This document shows positions 28,254 through 37,119 of a stretch of 64,000 nucleotides of DNA, piece after piece. Position 1 is the stretch's first letter, and the number at the start of each line of letters is the position of its first letter. The notes beneath the pieces are model-generated. The model was not told the origin of the DNA, did no database searches, and worked only from the letters and a program-made list of their open reading frames with translations. Source of the DNA: Pseudomonas sp. DNDY-54 (lineage in GTDB: Bacteria; Pseudomonadota; Gammaproteobacteria; Pseudomonadales; Pseudomonadaceae); NCBI RefSeq assembly GCF_019880365.1, contig NZ_CP082271.1, positions 1,488,001-1,552,000 of the forward strand, given 5' to 3'. Made by a program: the position numbers and the translations under genes.

Positions 28254-31200
28254 TCAATGCAAGCGAATGTGGCGGCTCATCAGTGCGCGTAACGCGGCGG
28301 GTTTCACCGGTTTGGCGAGGAAGTCCAGCCCGGCTGCGTGAATCGCCGCGATCAGTTCCGGTCGCCCGTCGGCGCTGATCACCACGCCCGGTACCGGCTC
28401 GCCGAGCCGAGTACGCAACCACGCCATCAAGTCCGATCCGGTCTCGCCATGGTCCAGGTGATAGTCGACCAATACCAGCTGCGGTCTTACATCTTCCCTC
28501 AACAGTGCCTCGCATTCGGCTCGGTTGCTGGCTGTCCAGACCTGGCAACCCCAGCGTGACAGCAAGCTGTGCATGCCCACCAGAATGCTGTCTTCGTTAT
28601 CAATGCACAGCACCTGAATTCCGGTTAGCGCGGTCTGTTGTGGCTCGCCGTTGCCATTGGCTTTCGGCTGCCGGACAACGTTGTTGGCAATCGGGACGGT
28701 CACGCTGAACACGCTGCCCTTGCCAGGCACCGAGCGCACCGACAGCGGATGATCGAGCACCTGACAGAAGCCATCAGCGATGGCCAGGCCCAGCCCCAAT
28801 CCTTTCTCGGCGCGGGTCTGGTGGCTGTCCAGGCGTTTGAATTCCTCGAAGATCACCCGCAGCTTGTCTTCGGCGATTCCCGGGCCGCGGTCCCATACTT
28901 CCAGGCGCAGTGAAGCGCCCTGGCGCCGAACACCGAGCACGACGCGCCCTTTGGCATAGCGGAAGGCATTGGTGAGGAAGTTCTGCAGCACCCGGCGCAA
29001 CAGGCGAATGTCGCTGTCGACCCGCAAGCGGCTGCCATGAACGCGGAAGTCCACACCCTGTTCGGCGGCGAGAATGGTGAACTCGGTACTGAGCGTGTCG
29101 AACAGCGTGGCCAGCGGGAAGGGATTGCGATCAGGCGTGATGCGACCGTTTTCCAGGCGAGAAATGTCCAGAAGATCGGAGATCAGATCCTCGGCCGAGC
29201 GCAGCGATCCGTCCAGATGGCGCACCAGATCGCGGGCTCCACTCGGCAGAGCGTCATGTTGGTGCGACAGCGCAGCGGAGAACAACCGTGCGGCATTCAA
29301 GGGTTGCATCAGGTCGTGGCTGACCGCGGCCAGAAAGCGCGTCTTCGACTGGTTGGCCGCTTCGGCGGTGCTCTTGGCTTCGGTCAGCGCGTTGTTAAGT
29401 TCCGACAGTTCCTGGGTACGCTCGATGACGCGCTGCTCCAGGCCCTCGTTGGCATCCTTGAGGGCGCGTTCAGCTTCTCGATAAGCCGTGATGTCACTGA
29501 AGCTCATGACAAACCCGCCGCCGGGCATCGGGTTGCCAATCAGCTCGACCACGCGGCCGTTTGGAAAGGTTCGCTCGGAGGTGTGGGCGCGGCCTTGGCG
29601 CATCCAGTACAGCCGCTTGGCCACGTGGGTATCGGCATCGCCAGGCCCGCAAAGGCCGCGCTCGGCGTTGTAACGGATGATGTCCGCCACGGGGCGACCA
29701 ATGTAGACCAAGCCGTCCGGGTACTCGAACATTTCCAGGTAGCGATGGTTCCACGCCACCAGGCGCAGTGACTGGTCGACCACGCTGATGCCCTGGGTGA
29801 TGTTCTCGATCGCGCCCTGCAGCAGTGCGCGGTTGAATTGCAAAACCTCGGACGCCTCGCCAACGATGCGGACGACATCGTCGACTTGCATGTCGCGCCC
29901 TTCCAGCGCGGCCTTGACGACTGCGCGCGTCGACGACGCACCCAACACACCGGCCAGCAGGCGCTCGGTATGAGCGATCCATTGGCCGTCGGCCTGTTGC
30001 CTGGGTGAATAGTCATGGCCGTGCCGCCGGGCGAAGCGTTGAAAGCTGAGTTCCGCACGCTCCGAGCCAACGAAGCGTGCCGCCAGCGAGAGCAGATCCT
30101 CGACTTGCACGGCGAGCAGCCGGCGGGAGTTTGGCGTCGCATGAACTTCCTGCCCGATGAAACGGCTGGCTTGCCAGTGCTCGGCCACGCGAGTCTGCGA
30201 AAGGATCGAGACCCAGAAAAACAGTGTCGCGTTGCTCACCAGCGACAGCATCACGCCGAGCGTCAATGCGCTGGTATCGAACGGCAGTTCGGTGGTGTAC
30301 ATCCACTGCAGGCCGGGGAACATTTCCAGTGGCCAGCCCAGCAGCGGCAAAATCAGCGTGTAACCCCAGACCAGCGCGCCGGCGGCGAGGCCAGCGAACA
30401 CGCCGCGCCGGTTGGCCTGCTTCCAATACAGGGCACCGACCATGGCGGGTGCGAGTTGGGTGAGCGCGGCGAATGCAATCTGGCCGATGGTGGCCAGGCT
30501 CGCGCTGGTGCCGAGCAGCCGGTAGCTGACGTAGGCCAGCAACAGAATGGCAACGATGCTGATGCGACGCACTGAAAGCATCCAGTGACGGAACACCTCG
30601 AACGGTTGCTCGGCTTCTTTGCGACGCAGCAACCAGGGCAGCAGCATGTCGTTGGACACCATGGTCGACAACGCCACGCTTGCCACAATGACCATGCCCG
30701 TCGCGGCCGAGGCGCCGCCAATGAATGCCAGCATTGCCAGTGCCGGGTGGGCTTCGGCCAACGGCAGGCTGATCACAAAGGAGTCCGGCGTGACCCCGGC
30801 GGGTAACTGCATTTGCCCGGCCAGCGCGATGGGGATCACGAAGATGGCCGCCAGTAATAGATAAAGCGGGAACACCCAACGTGCGAGATTAAAGTCGCGT
30901 GGCTCGATGTTCTCCACGACGGTGACGTGGAACTGGCGCGGCAGGCAGACAATGGCCATCAAGGCCACGGTCGTCTGTACCAACATCGAGGGCCAATTGA
31001 CTGTCTCTTCCCAGAAGCCGGTCAGCTCTGATGAGTCGTATGCTTGATTGAACAGATCGCCGAAGCCGTTATACAAACCGAAGGTGACGAAGACACCCAC
31101 GGCGATGAATGCGAGCAGCTTGACCAGCGACTCGAATGCAATCGCCAGGACCATCCCGCGGTGGTGCTCGGTGACGTCCAGGTTGCGCGTGCCGAACAGG

Positions 31201-31721
31201 ACGGTGAAAAGCGCCAGCACCACGGACACGATCAGGGCCGTGTCACGGGTACCCGAGCCGGCGGCCGCCTCGCTGTGATTGCCAATCAGCAGGTTCACCC
31301 CGAGCACGATGCCCTTGAGCTGCAGGGCGATGTACGGCAGTACACCGACCAGGCAGATCAGCGTGACCACCACGGCCAACAGCTGCGATTTGCCGTAGCG
31401 CGCCGCAATGAAGTCGGCGATGGAGGTGATGTTTTCCTGCTTGCTGATCATGATCATCTTCTGGATCACGTGGGGTGCCAGCAACATCAACAGCATTGGC
31501 CCCAGGTAGATCGGCAGGAACGACCAGAGTTGCTCGGCGGCTTGGCCCACGGCGCCGAAGAAGGTCCAGCTGGTGCAGTAAACCGCCAGCGATAGGCTGT
31601 AGACCCAGGCGCGCAGGCGCGGAGACATCGGTGCGCTGCGATCACCATAGAAAGCGATGGCAAACAGCACGGCCATATAAGTAAACGCGACCAGCGCAAT
31701 CAGCCCACCGGACAACGACAT
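28254..31721 (-). CDS. Hybrid sensor histidine kinase with sodium/solute symporter (SSF) domain
   Basis: The 1155-residue protein combines an SSF transporter-like module of about 13 membrane segments (1-500), a PAS-type domain (about 630-740, LRLVAWNHRYLEMFEYP), a coiled coil, HisKA with the H-box VSHDLMQPLNAAR (histidine near 801), an HATPase domain (NFLTNAFRYAKG, DRGPGIAEDKL, GLGLGLAIADG) and a C-terminal receiver with VDYHLDHGETG (phosphoacceptor aspartate near 1086). This is the architecture of the CbrA-like and PA3271-like kinases of Pseudomonas. ATG 31721 follows GGAGTTCGC; a start at 31775 would add a non-membrane leader. No response regulator gene is adjacent. Confidence 0.9.
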   Translation of the reverse strand: MSLSGGLIALVAFTYMAVLFAIAFYGDRSAPMSPRLRAWVYSLSLAVYCTSWTFFGAVGQAAEQLWSFLPIYLGPMLLMLLAPHVIQKMIMISKQENITSIADFIAARYGKSQLLAVVVTLICLVGVLPYIALQLKGIVLGVNLLIGNHSEAAAGSGTRDTALIVSVVLALFTVLFGTRNLDVTEHHRGMVLAIAFESLVKLLAFIAVGVFVTFGLYNGFGDLFNQAYDSSELTGFWEETVNWPSMLVQTTVALMAIVCLPRQFHVTVVENIEPRDFNLARWVFPLYLLLAAIFVIPIALAGQMQLPAGVTPDSFVISLPLAEAHPALAMLAFIGGASAATGMVIVASVALSTMVSNDMLLPWLLRRKEAEQPFEVFRHWMLSVRRISIVAILLLAYVSYRLLGTSASLATIGQIAFAALTQLAPAMVGALYWKQANRRGVFAGLAAGALVWGYTLILPLLGWPLEMFPGLQWMYTTELPFDTSALTLGVMLSLVSNATLFFWVSILSQTRVAEHWQASRFIGQEVHATPNSRRLLAVQVEDLLSLAARFVGSERAELSFQRFARRHGHDYSPRQQADGQWIAHTERLLAGVLGASSTRAVVKAALEGRDMQVDDVVRIVGEASEVLQFNRALLQGAIENITQGISVVDQSLRLVAWNHRYLEMFEYPDGLVYIGRPVADIIRYNAERGLCGPGDADTHVAKRLYWMRQGRAHTSERTFPNGRVVELIGNPMPGGGFVMSFSDITAYREAERALKDANEGLEQRVIERTQELSELNNALTEAKSTAEAANQSKTRFLAAVSHDLMQPLNAARLFSAALSHQHDALPSGARDLVRHLDGSLRSAEDLISDLLDISRLENGRITPDRNPFPLATLFDTLSTEFTILAAEQGVDFRVHGSRLRVDSDIRLLRRVLQNFLTNAFRYAKGRVVLGVRRQGASLRLEVWDRGPGIAEDKLRVIFEEFKRLDSHQTRAEKGLGLGLAIADGFCQVLDHPLSVRSVPGKGSVFSVTVPIANNVVRQPKANGNGEPQQTALTGIQVLCIDNEDSILVGMHSLLSRWGCQVWTASNRAECEALLREDVRPQLVLVDYHLDHGETGSDLMAWLRTRLGEPVPGVVISADGRPELIAAIHAAGLDFLAKPVKPAALRALMSRHIRLH

Positions 31722-32242
31722 GCGAACTCCAAACAACGATAAAAGGGTGTGCCCGTAAGGACCGCCCGTAAGCAAATGGCCTGGCGCGCCGGACCAGACA
31801 GTCTCATGTACACCGAAAGAACGGTAATCGGCCCGTTGCGCTGACGAGGTCAGCAGGTGCGATGTACCTGTTCACGACTGGCATACCACGCCTGCGGCTG
31901 CTCTAGCTCGGCCGCATTTCGGAATCCAGGAGACTGCCGCTTATTGATAGATGAATCCGTAAAGTTTCGCAGTAAAACAGGGGCGATTGTTGCGGCTGCG
32001 ACCATGGTCGCATGAGGTGAGTGGTCGCGGCTGGACCGGCGCAGCGCCCGCGCTAGACCGCTCGCCGGTTACGTTGTCCGTCTGAAGGGCGCGCGCTGTC
32101 GTCTTGGCGGCCTTGGGTATCCCGCCAGGTTCGTCTAGGGTCGATCCCCGCAGGATCCTGGCTGGCCGGGGCGGCACTTCCCGCCGACGTGAGGATCACA
32201 AGAGCGATGTATATGCTGAATAAAAGTCAGGAGAGCCATTAA
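31722..32242. other. Divergent intergenic region, sensor kinase / GNAT
   Basis: About 520 bp with no credible gene. It must hold the promoters for the minus-strand kinase and the plus-strand acetyltransferase. I see a few short GC-rich palindromes (for example around 31990-32020, GCGACCATGGTCGC) but no convincing operator or terminator. Confidence 0.4.
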
Positions 32243-32812
32243 ATGTTCACGCCGCGCCCGGTCACGTTGCAACGGGGAGCCCTGCGTCTGGACCCGCTTG
32301 CAGAAACAGACATCCCGGCATTGGTGGAACTGGCCATGGGCAACCGTGACGAGCTGGTCTATCTGAACGGCCCGCTGCGCCCTGACTGGTACCGCTTCGC
32401 GCTTGCTGAGCAACGAGAAAACCGGGCCGTGGTGTTTACCCTGCGCATGGCCGATCGCATTGTCGGCACCACCCGTTTCGCTGACTTCAACCCGCTTCTG
32501 CCGGCAGCCGAACTGGGGTGGACCTGGCTGGACCGGGCCGAGCATGGAAGTGGGCTAAACACCTCGATCAAACATTTGCTCCTCAGACACGCGTTCGAGG
32601 ACTGGCAGCTGGTACGCCTGCAACTCAAGACCGCGGCCAGTAACCTCCGGTCTCAGCGTGCAATCGAAAAGCTCGGCGCCCAGCGCGAGGGCGTGCTTCG
32701 TAATCACCGTCGTCTCGCAGACGGCCGGCTGGACGACACCGTTCTTTACAGCATCACGGACCGTGACTGGCCTACGGTCAAGAATGCGCTCGAGGCGCGG
32801 GCCATCGGCTGA
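32243..32812 (+). CDS. GNAT family N-acetyltransferase (RimJ/RimL-like)
   Basis: The 189-residue product has the GNAT fold of the RimJ/RimL group: substrate-binding N-terminus LRLDPLAETDIPALVELA, core strand RIVGTTRFADFNP, the helix AELGWTWLDRAEHGSGLNTSIKHLLLRHAF and the late RLQLKTAASNLRSQRAIEKLGAQREGVLRNH. It should acetylate a small molecule or a protein N-terminus using acetyl-CoA. AGGAGAG precedes ATG 32243. Its substrate is not predictable. In P. aeruginosa a similar gene lies beside the PA3271-like kinase, which fits the arrangement here. Confidence 0.85.
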   Translation: MFTPRPVTLQRGALRLDPLAETDIPALVELAMGNRDELVYLNGPLRPDWYRFALAEQRENRAVVFTLRMADRIVGTTRFADFNPLLPAAELGWTWLDRAEHGSGLNTSIKHLLLRHAFEDWQLVRLQLKTAASNLRSQRAIEKLGAQREGVLRNHRRLADGRLDDTVLYSITDRDWPTVKNALEARAIG

Positions 32813-33003
32813 ACGGCTCGTGTTTGGTGGCTGCGAGCGGGGTCACACGCACGCTGCTGTTGCTGGCGGGTCGCTCTGGGAGCGCGCTTGGGGTAATGTT
32901 TGCGGTCGCAATTTCCGCTGTCACTGGTCCGTCTTCACGCGCCCCTATGCTCCGACTCGGTGCATAGCTCATCACCTTTTGCGGTACACCCTAAGGAGCC
33001 TCA

Positions 33004-33717
33004 ATGTCCCGCTTGCAGGAGTTCTTGCATGGCTGTCGCGATATCCTCCCGCTGATCGTCGGTGCGGTCCCCTTCGGTGTCATTTTCGGCACGCTGTCCA
33101 TTGGTGCGGGCCTCTCTACCTGGCAGACCATCGGCATGTCGGCGTTGGTGTTTGCCGGCTCGGCGCAGTTTATCGCGGTCACCCTGATTACCGGCGGAGT
33201 GGGCGCGGCGGTCGTGTTGCTGACAACCTTCGTGGTGAATCTGCGCCACGCGCTCTATAGCGCGGCGCTGCAGCCTTTCGTACGGCATCTGTCGAGTCGC
33301 TGGCGGGTGCCGCTTGCCTTCTGGCTGACTGACGAAGCCTTTGCCGTTATCCAGCATCGCTATGCCCGAGAGGACAGCTCCCCTTACAAACATTGGTTCT
33401 TTCTGGGCGCCGCACTGACCATGTACCTGAGTTGGCAACTGGCGACGCTGGCCGGTATCGCGTTCGGCCAAGCGGTGCCGAACGTGGCCAGCTGGGGGCT
33501 GGATTTCGCCATGATCGCCACTTTCATTGGGATTGCCGTGCCGATGATGCGCACCCGTCCGCAAGTGGTGTCCGCGCTGGTCGCGGCTGCTGTCGCGCTA
33601 CTGACTTGGGACATGCCCTACAAGCTGGGGCTGATCGCGGCCGCGCTGGCCGGCATCGTAGTAGGCGTCTGGCTCGAGCAGCGCGCCGAGCGCCAACTGA
33701 ACGTGGAGGTGCGCTGA
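33004..33717 (+). CDS. azlC: Branched-chain amino acid exporter large subunit AzlC
   Basis: The 237-residue inner membrane protein has about 6-7 transmembrane segments and family motifs IVGAVPFGVIFGTLSIGAG (about 18-36), SALVFAGSAQFIAVTL (about 45-60), NLRHALYSAAL and FWLTDEAFAV. AzlC acts with AzlD to export branched-chain amino acids or analogues. AAGGAG lies 6 bases before ATG 33004. Its TGA overlaps the azlD ATG (TGATG at 33715-33719), which means coupled translation and a two-subunit transporter. Confidence 0.9.
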   Translation: MSRLQEFLHGCRDILPLIVGAVPFGVIFGTLSIGAGLSTWQTIGMSALVFAGSAQFIAVTLITGGVGAAVVLLTTFVVNLRHALYSAALQPFVRHLSSRWRVPLAFWLTDEAFAVIQHRYAREDSSPYKHWFFLGAALTMYLSWQLATLAGIAFGQAVPNVASWGLDFAMIATFIGIAVPMMRTRPQVVSALVAAAVALLTWDMPYKLGLIAAALAGIVVGVWLEQRAERQLNVEVR

Positions 33718-34043
33718 TGCAAACCTGGCTGCTTATTCTTGGCATGCTGGCAATCACCTTCGTGATCCGCTACAGCTTCTTCGCCTGGCCGGACCTACGC
33801 TTCCCTCGCCTGGTGGAGCAGGGCTTGCACTATGTGCCGGTCGCGGTGCTGACGGCCATCGTGGTCCCGGGCATGCTCATGCCTGAAGGACAGTGGGCGG
33901 TGCACTGGAACAATGCCTATCTGCTCGCGGGGTTGCTCGCAATCCTCATCGCAGCCGTTGCCCGCAATCTGTTGGCGACCATTGCGGGCGGCCTGTTGAG
34001 TTTCTTTCTCTTGCGCTGGGCGTTCGGCCAGCTGCCGCTGTGA
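33717..34043 (+). CDS. azlD: Branched-chain amino acid exporter small subunit AzlD
   Basis: The 108-residue protein is mostly membrane, with four hydrophobic segments. It begins MQTWLLILGMLAITFVIRYSFF and has VPVAVLTAIVVPGML and a C-terminal RNLLATIAGGLLSFFLLRW typical of AzlD. It is the small partner of AzlC, with which it overlaps by one base. A longer in-frame open reading before 33717 runs through azlC in another frame and is not coding. Confidence 0.9.
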   Translation: MQTWLLILGMLAITFVIRYSFFAWPDLRFPRLVEQGLHYVPVAVLTAIVVPGMLMPEGQWAVHWNNAYLLAGLLAILIAAVARNLLATIAGGLLSFFLLRWAFGQLPL

Positions 34044-34141
34044 TCGAACGCTCACTGCATCGCGCCAACCACGCCTCTCATGTGCCCTGAGGCGGGTCGG
34101 CGCGCTCCTATGATCAACGCCCTGTCCATGGAATCGGATCG

Positions 34142-36019
34142 ATGACCAAGCCTCACTCGCAGTTCACCCTGTTTGGCAAACGGCGCTTCCTGCCGTTTTT
34201 CCTGACTCAGTTATCGGGTGCCTTTAACGACAACCTGTTCAAACAGGCGCTGATTCTGGCGATCCTCTACAAGATCGGCTCCAGCGCAGACAGCAGTCTG
34301 CTGATCAATCTTTGTGCGCTGCTGTTTATCCTGCCGTTCTTCCTGTTCTCTGCCCTGGGCGGCCAGCTCGGCGAGAAGTACCCGAAGGAGCGACTGATCC
34401 GGGCGATCAAGGCCGGCGAGATCGCCATCATGCTTGCCGGTGCGGCGGGCATGCTGCTGGGCAACCTGCCGTTGCTGCTGGCCGTGCTGTTCTGCATGGG
34501 CACTCAGTCAGCGCTGTTCGGCCCGGTCAAATATTCGGTGCTGCCCAAGCTGCTCGAGGATCACGAGCTGGTCGGCGGCAATGCGCTGGTGGAAATGGGC
34601 ACCTTTCTGGCGATTCTCGCCGGCACAATCACCGCTGGCGTGATGATGGCCAGCGAGGGCTACGCTCAGCTCATCGCCGGCAGCGTAGTGCTGGTGGCTG
34701 TCGCTGGTTACTTCGCCAGCCGAAAAGTACCTGCAACCGGCGCGTCATTTCCAACATTGCAGATGGACTGGAACCTGTTTCGCCAGACCGGAGCGATTCT
34801 GCGCATGGGGCTGGGGCAGCGCCTCTCGGTATCGCGCTCGCTGATCGGCAACTCCTGGTTCTGGTTTCTCGGCGCGACCTACCTGACCCAGATTCCGGCC
34901 TATTCGAAAGACCTGCTGCATGGCGACGAGACCGTCGTCACGCTGATCCTGACGGTGTTTTCGGTGGGCATCGCCCTCGGCTCGCTGCTCTGCGAGCGGC
35001 TTTCCGGCCACAAGGTGGAAATCGGTCTGGTGCCTTTTGGCTCCATGGGGCTGACGTTGTTCGGCCTCTTGTTGTGGTGGCAATCGGGCGGTTTTCCGCC
35101 GGGCAGCACGCCCCACGATTGGCTGACGCTGCTGAGTTTCGGCCAGGCCTGGTGGATATTGACGTCAGTGCTTGGGATCGGGGTATTCGGCGGCTTCTAT
35201 ATCGTGCCGCTGTATGCGTTGATCCAGTCGCGCACGGCCGAGCAGGAGCGGGCGCGGGTGGTCGCGGCAAACAACATTCTCAACGCACTGCTGATGGTTG
35301 CCTCGGCGCTGGTGGCCATTCTGCTGTTGAGTGTCGCGGGGCTATCGATTCCGCAGCTGTTCCTCGTGGTATCGCTGATGAACGTGGCGGTGAGCGCCTA
35401 TATCTTCAGCATCGTGCCGGAATTCAGCATGCGCTTTCTGGTCTGGCTGCTCGGCCACTCCATGTACCGGGTGCGCCAGCAAGGGCTTGACGCGATCCCG
35501 GACGAAGGCCCGGCGGTGCTGGTCTGCAACCATGTGTCCTTCGTCGACGCGCTGCTGATCGCCGGTGCGGTGCGCCGGCCCGTGCGCTTCGTCATGTACT
35601 ACAAAATCTTCCAGATCCCGGTACTGAACTTCATCTTCCGGACTGCGGGGGCGGTGCCGATTGCCGCCCGACATGAAGACGAGGCGATCTACACAGAGGC
35701 GTTCGAGCGCGTCAGCCGCTACCTCAGCAATGGCGAAGTGGTGTGCATCTTTCCGGAAGGCAAGCTCACCGCTGATGGCGAGATCAATGAGTTCAAGGCG
35801 GGCGTGGAACGCATTCTCGAAGCGAATCCGGTGCCGGTGGTGCCCATGGCGCTGCGGGGTCTGTGGGGCAGCTTTTTCAGCCGTGATCCAGACAAGGGCT
35901 TCTTCCGCCGGATCTGGTCGCAAGTGGACTTGGTTGCCAGCGCGCCTATCGCCGCCAGCGAAGCCAATCGTCAGCAGCTTCAGGCGCAGGTCAGCTTGTT
36001 ACGCGGCGACCGGCGTTAG
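34142..36019 (+). CDS. MFS lysophospholipid-transporter-like / 1-acylglycerol-3-phosphate acyltransferase fusion
   Basis: The 625-residue protein has an N-terminal major facilitator domain like LplT (FLTQLSGAFNDNLFKQAL at about 20-37, 11-12 segments to about 430) and a C-terminal PlsC-type acyltransferase with the NHVSFVD catalytic HX4D motif (about 463), FRTAGAVPIAARHEDEAIY and the FPEGKLTADGEI motif. It probably flips and reacylates lysophospholipids at the inner membrane. In E. coli these jobs are split between LplT and Aas; here no acyl-ACP synthetase domain is attached. Related two-domain proteins are annotated in P. aeruginosa near the same kinase. Confidence 0.85.
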   Translation: MTKPHSQFTLFGKRRFLPFFLTQLSGAFNDNLFKQALILAILYKIGSSADSSLLINLCALLFILPFFLFSALGGQLGEKYPKERLIRAIKAGEIAIMLAGAAGMLLGNLPLLLAVLFCMGTQSALFGPVKYSVLPKLLEDHELVGGNALVEMGTFLAILAGTITAGVMMASEGYAQLIAGSVVLVAVAGYFASRKVPATGASFPTLQMDWNLFRQTGAILRMGLGQRLSVSRSLIGNSWFWFLGATYLTQIPAYSKDLLHGDETVVTLILTVFSVGIALGSLLCERLSGHKVEIGLVPFGSMGLTLFGLLLWWQSGGFPPGSTPHDWLTLLSFGQAWWILTSVLGIGVFGGFYIVPLYALIQSRTAEQERARVVAANNILNALLMVASALVAILLLSVAGLSIPQLFLVVSLMNVAVSAYIFSIVPEFSMRFLVWLLGHSMYRVRQQGLDAIPDEGPAVLVCNHVSFVDALLIAGAVRRPVRFVMYYKIFQIPVLNFIFRTAGAVPIAARHEDEAIYTEAFERVSRYLSNGEVVCIFPEGKLTADGEINEFKAGVERILEANPVPVVPMALRGLWGSFFSRDPDKGFFRRIWSQVDLVASAPIAASEANRQQLQAQVSLLRGDRR

Positions 36020-36039
36020 ATGCAGGCCGCCGCTGGTCT

Positions 36040-36957
36040 TTACTTGATCTCGATGCGTTCCAGCAGATAGGCCTTGGCGCTGGCGTCACCGACACGCGTG
36101 GCTTCGTCTGCCAGGCGTAACGCGCGCTCCAGGTCCTTGCTGGCCAAGGCTGCATCGATGCCCTGGCGGTAATAGGCCTGGGTTTCCGGCAGCACGGCCG
36201 GAGCGGGTATCGATGGCAGTTCGTTTCCCATTTCACGACCCGTGCTGTAGGCGGGCACATAGGTATTCGCCTGCTGCCCGGCGGCCTTGTCTTCGATCAG
36301 TACCATCTTGATCACACCTACCGGCGAATGCTGGGCGACCGGGTCCGGAATGCTGGGCGGCTCGTTGCCGAGCGCTTTGGCGTAGGCCTTGGCGGGGTGC
36401 TGGAGAACGGTCTGGCCGTCGGCATCTGCAGCGAATAGCACCAGATATTGCTCGTTACCGGAGTTGTCCAGGTATGTCCGATCGATGCGTAGGCGGGCGT
36501 CGAGGCTGTCGCCCTTGAGGCCCTCGGCGGGCACATAGACGAAGTCATCGGCATCGAGCAGACGGGTCATGCGCAGTTGACCGTCGAGCAGCATGACGCT
36601 GGGGGCGAGTACCGTATCGCCCGCCTGGCTGTACAGCCGGATTTCGAAGGATTTGCTCTCGCGCGGCAGTTCGAAGGCGCGGAAGAAGCTCTTGCCGCTG
36701 TCGAAGCGGTAAGCCGGGGCCGACGCGTCCAGCGTCACGTCAGCGGAAAAATTTGCCGGAATGGGCTGAAAGGGAAAGGCCTTGATTGCATCGCAGCAGA
36801 CCGGTGCGTCCGCCAATACCTGACGTGCGGTGCTTATCGGCGTTTCCAGCGGGGCCGGGGTTTGCGCCAGCGCGTCCACACGGCGTAGGGGATCGCTGCC
36901 GCAGCCGGCAACCATCAGCATGGCGAGGCCAAGCAGGGGGAATCTCAGGTGGTTCAT
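36040..36957 (-). CDS. malM: Maltose regulon lipoprotein MalM
   Basis: The 305-residue product has a lipobox LMVAGC (cysteine 19) and the MalM domain: ADAPVCCDAIKAFPFQPI, RFDSGKSFFRAFELPRESKSFEIRLYS, and VGVIKMVLIEDKA near the C-terminus. MalM is an exported protein of maltose regulons with an unclear role, suggested to help outer membrane sugar passage. ATG 36957 has TTGGAG before it. It follows lamB on the minus strand with a partial terminator between them, and converges with the acyltransferase fusion gene. The C-terminal 35 residues form a helical Sel1-like segment. Confidence 0.85.
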   Translation of the reverse strand: MNHLRFPLLGLAMLMVAGCGSDPLRRVDALAQTPAPLETPISTARQVLADAPVCCDAIKAFPFQPIPANFSADVTLDASAPAYRFDSGKSFFRAFELPRESKSFEIRLYSQAGDTVLAPSVMLLDGQLRMTRLLDADDFVYVPAEGLKGDSLDARLRIDRTYLDNSGNEQYLVLFAADADGQTVLQHPAKAYAKALGNEPPSIPDPVAQHSPVGVIKMVLIEDKAAGQQANTYVPAYSTGREMGNELPSIPAPAVLPETQAYYRQGIDAALASKDLERALRLADEATRVGDASAKAYLLERIEIK

Positions 36958-36971
36958 TGGAGCTACTCCAA

Positions 36972-37006
36972 TCAAAAAAGACCCCGACCAGCCACGGTCA
37001 GGGTAA
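36972..37006 (-). terminator. Attenuating terminator between lamB and malM
   Basis: On the minus strand, CCCTGACC pairs with GGTCGGGG and is followed by TCTTTTTT. It lies after the lamB stop (37120) and only about 15 bp before the malM start, so it probably reduces malM expression relative to lamB. Confidence 0.7.
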
Positions 37007-37119
37007 AAACACCGCCAAGACGGTGGGAGCGGAAATGAGCGTTACCAGAGTCGGCGGGCGATGCGGGAGGAGAGACCGCACGCTTAACCGCCGACACTCA
37101 GGCAATTACCACCGGACGT

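Noticed and set aside
33393..33716. Upstream extension of azlD in the same frame
   Set aside because: It reads azlC out of frame; the TGATG junction at 33717 gives the natural azlD start.
34312..35490. A 392-codon plus-strand frame inside the MFS-acyltransferase gene
   Set aside because: It is a shifted reading of the fusion gene and is Arg/Gly/Ala-rich without hydrophobic segments.
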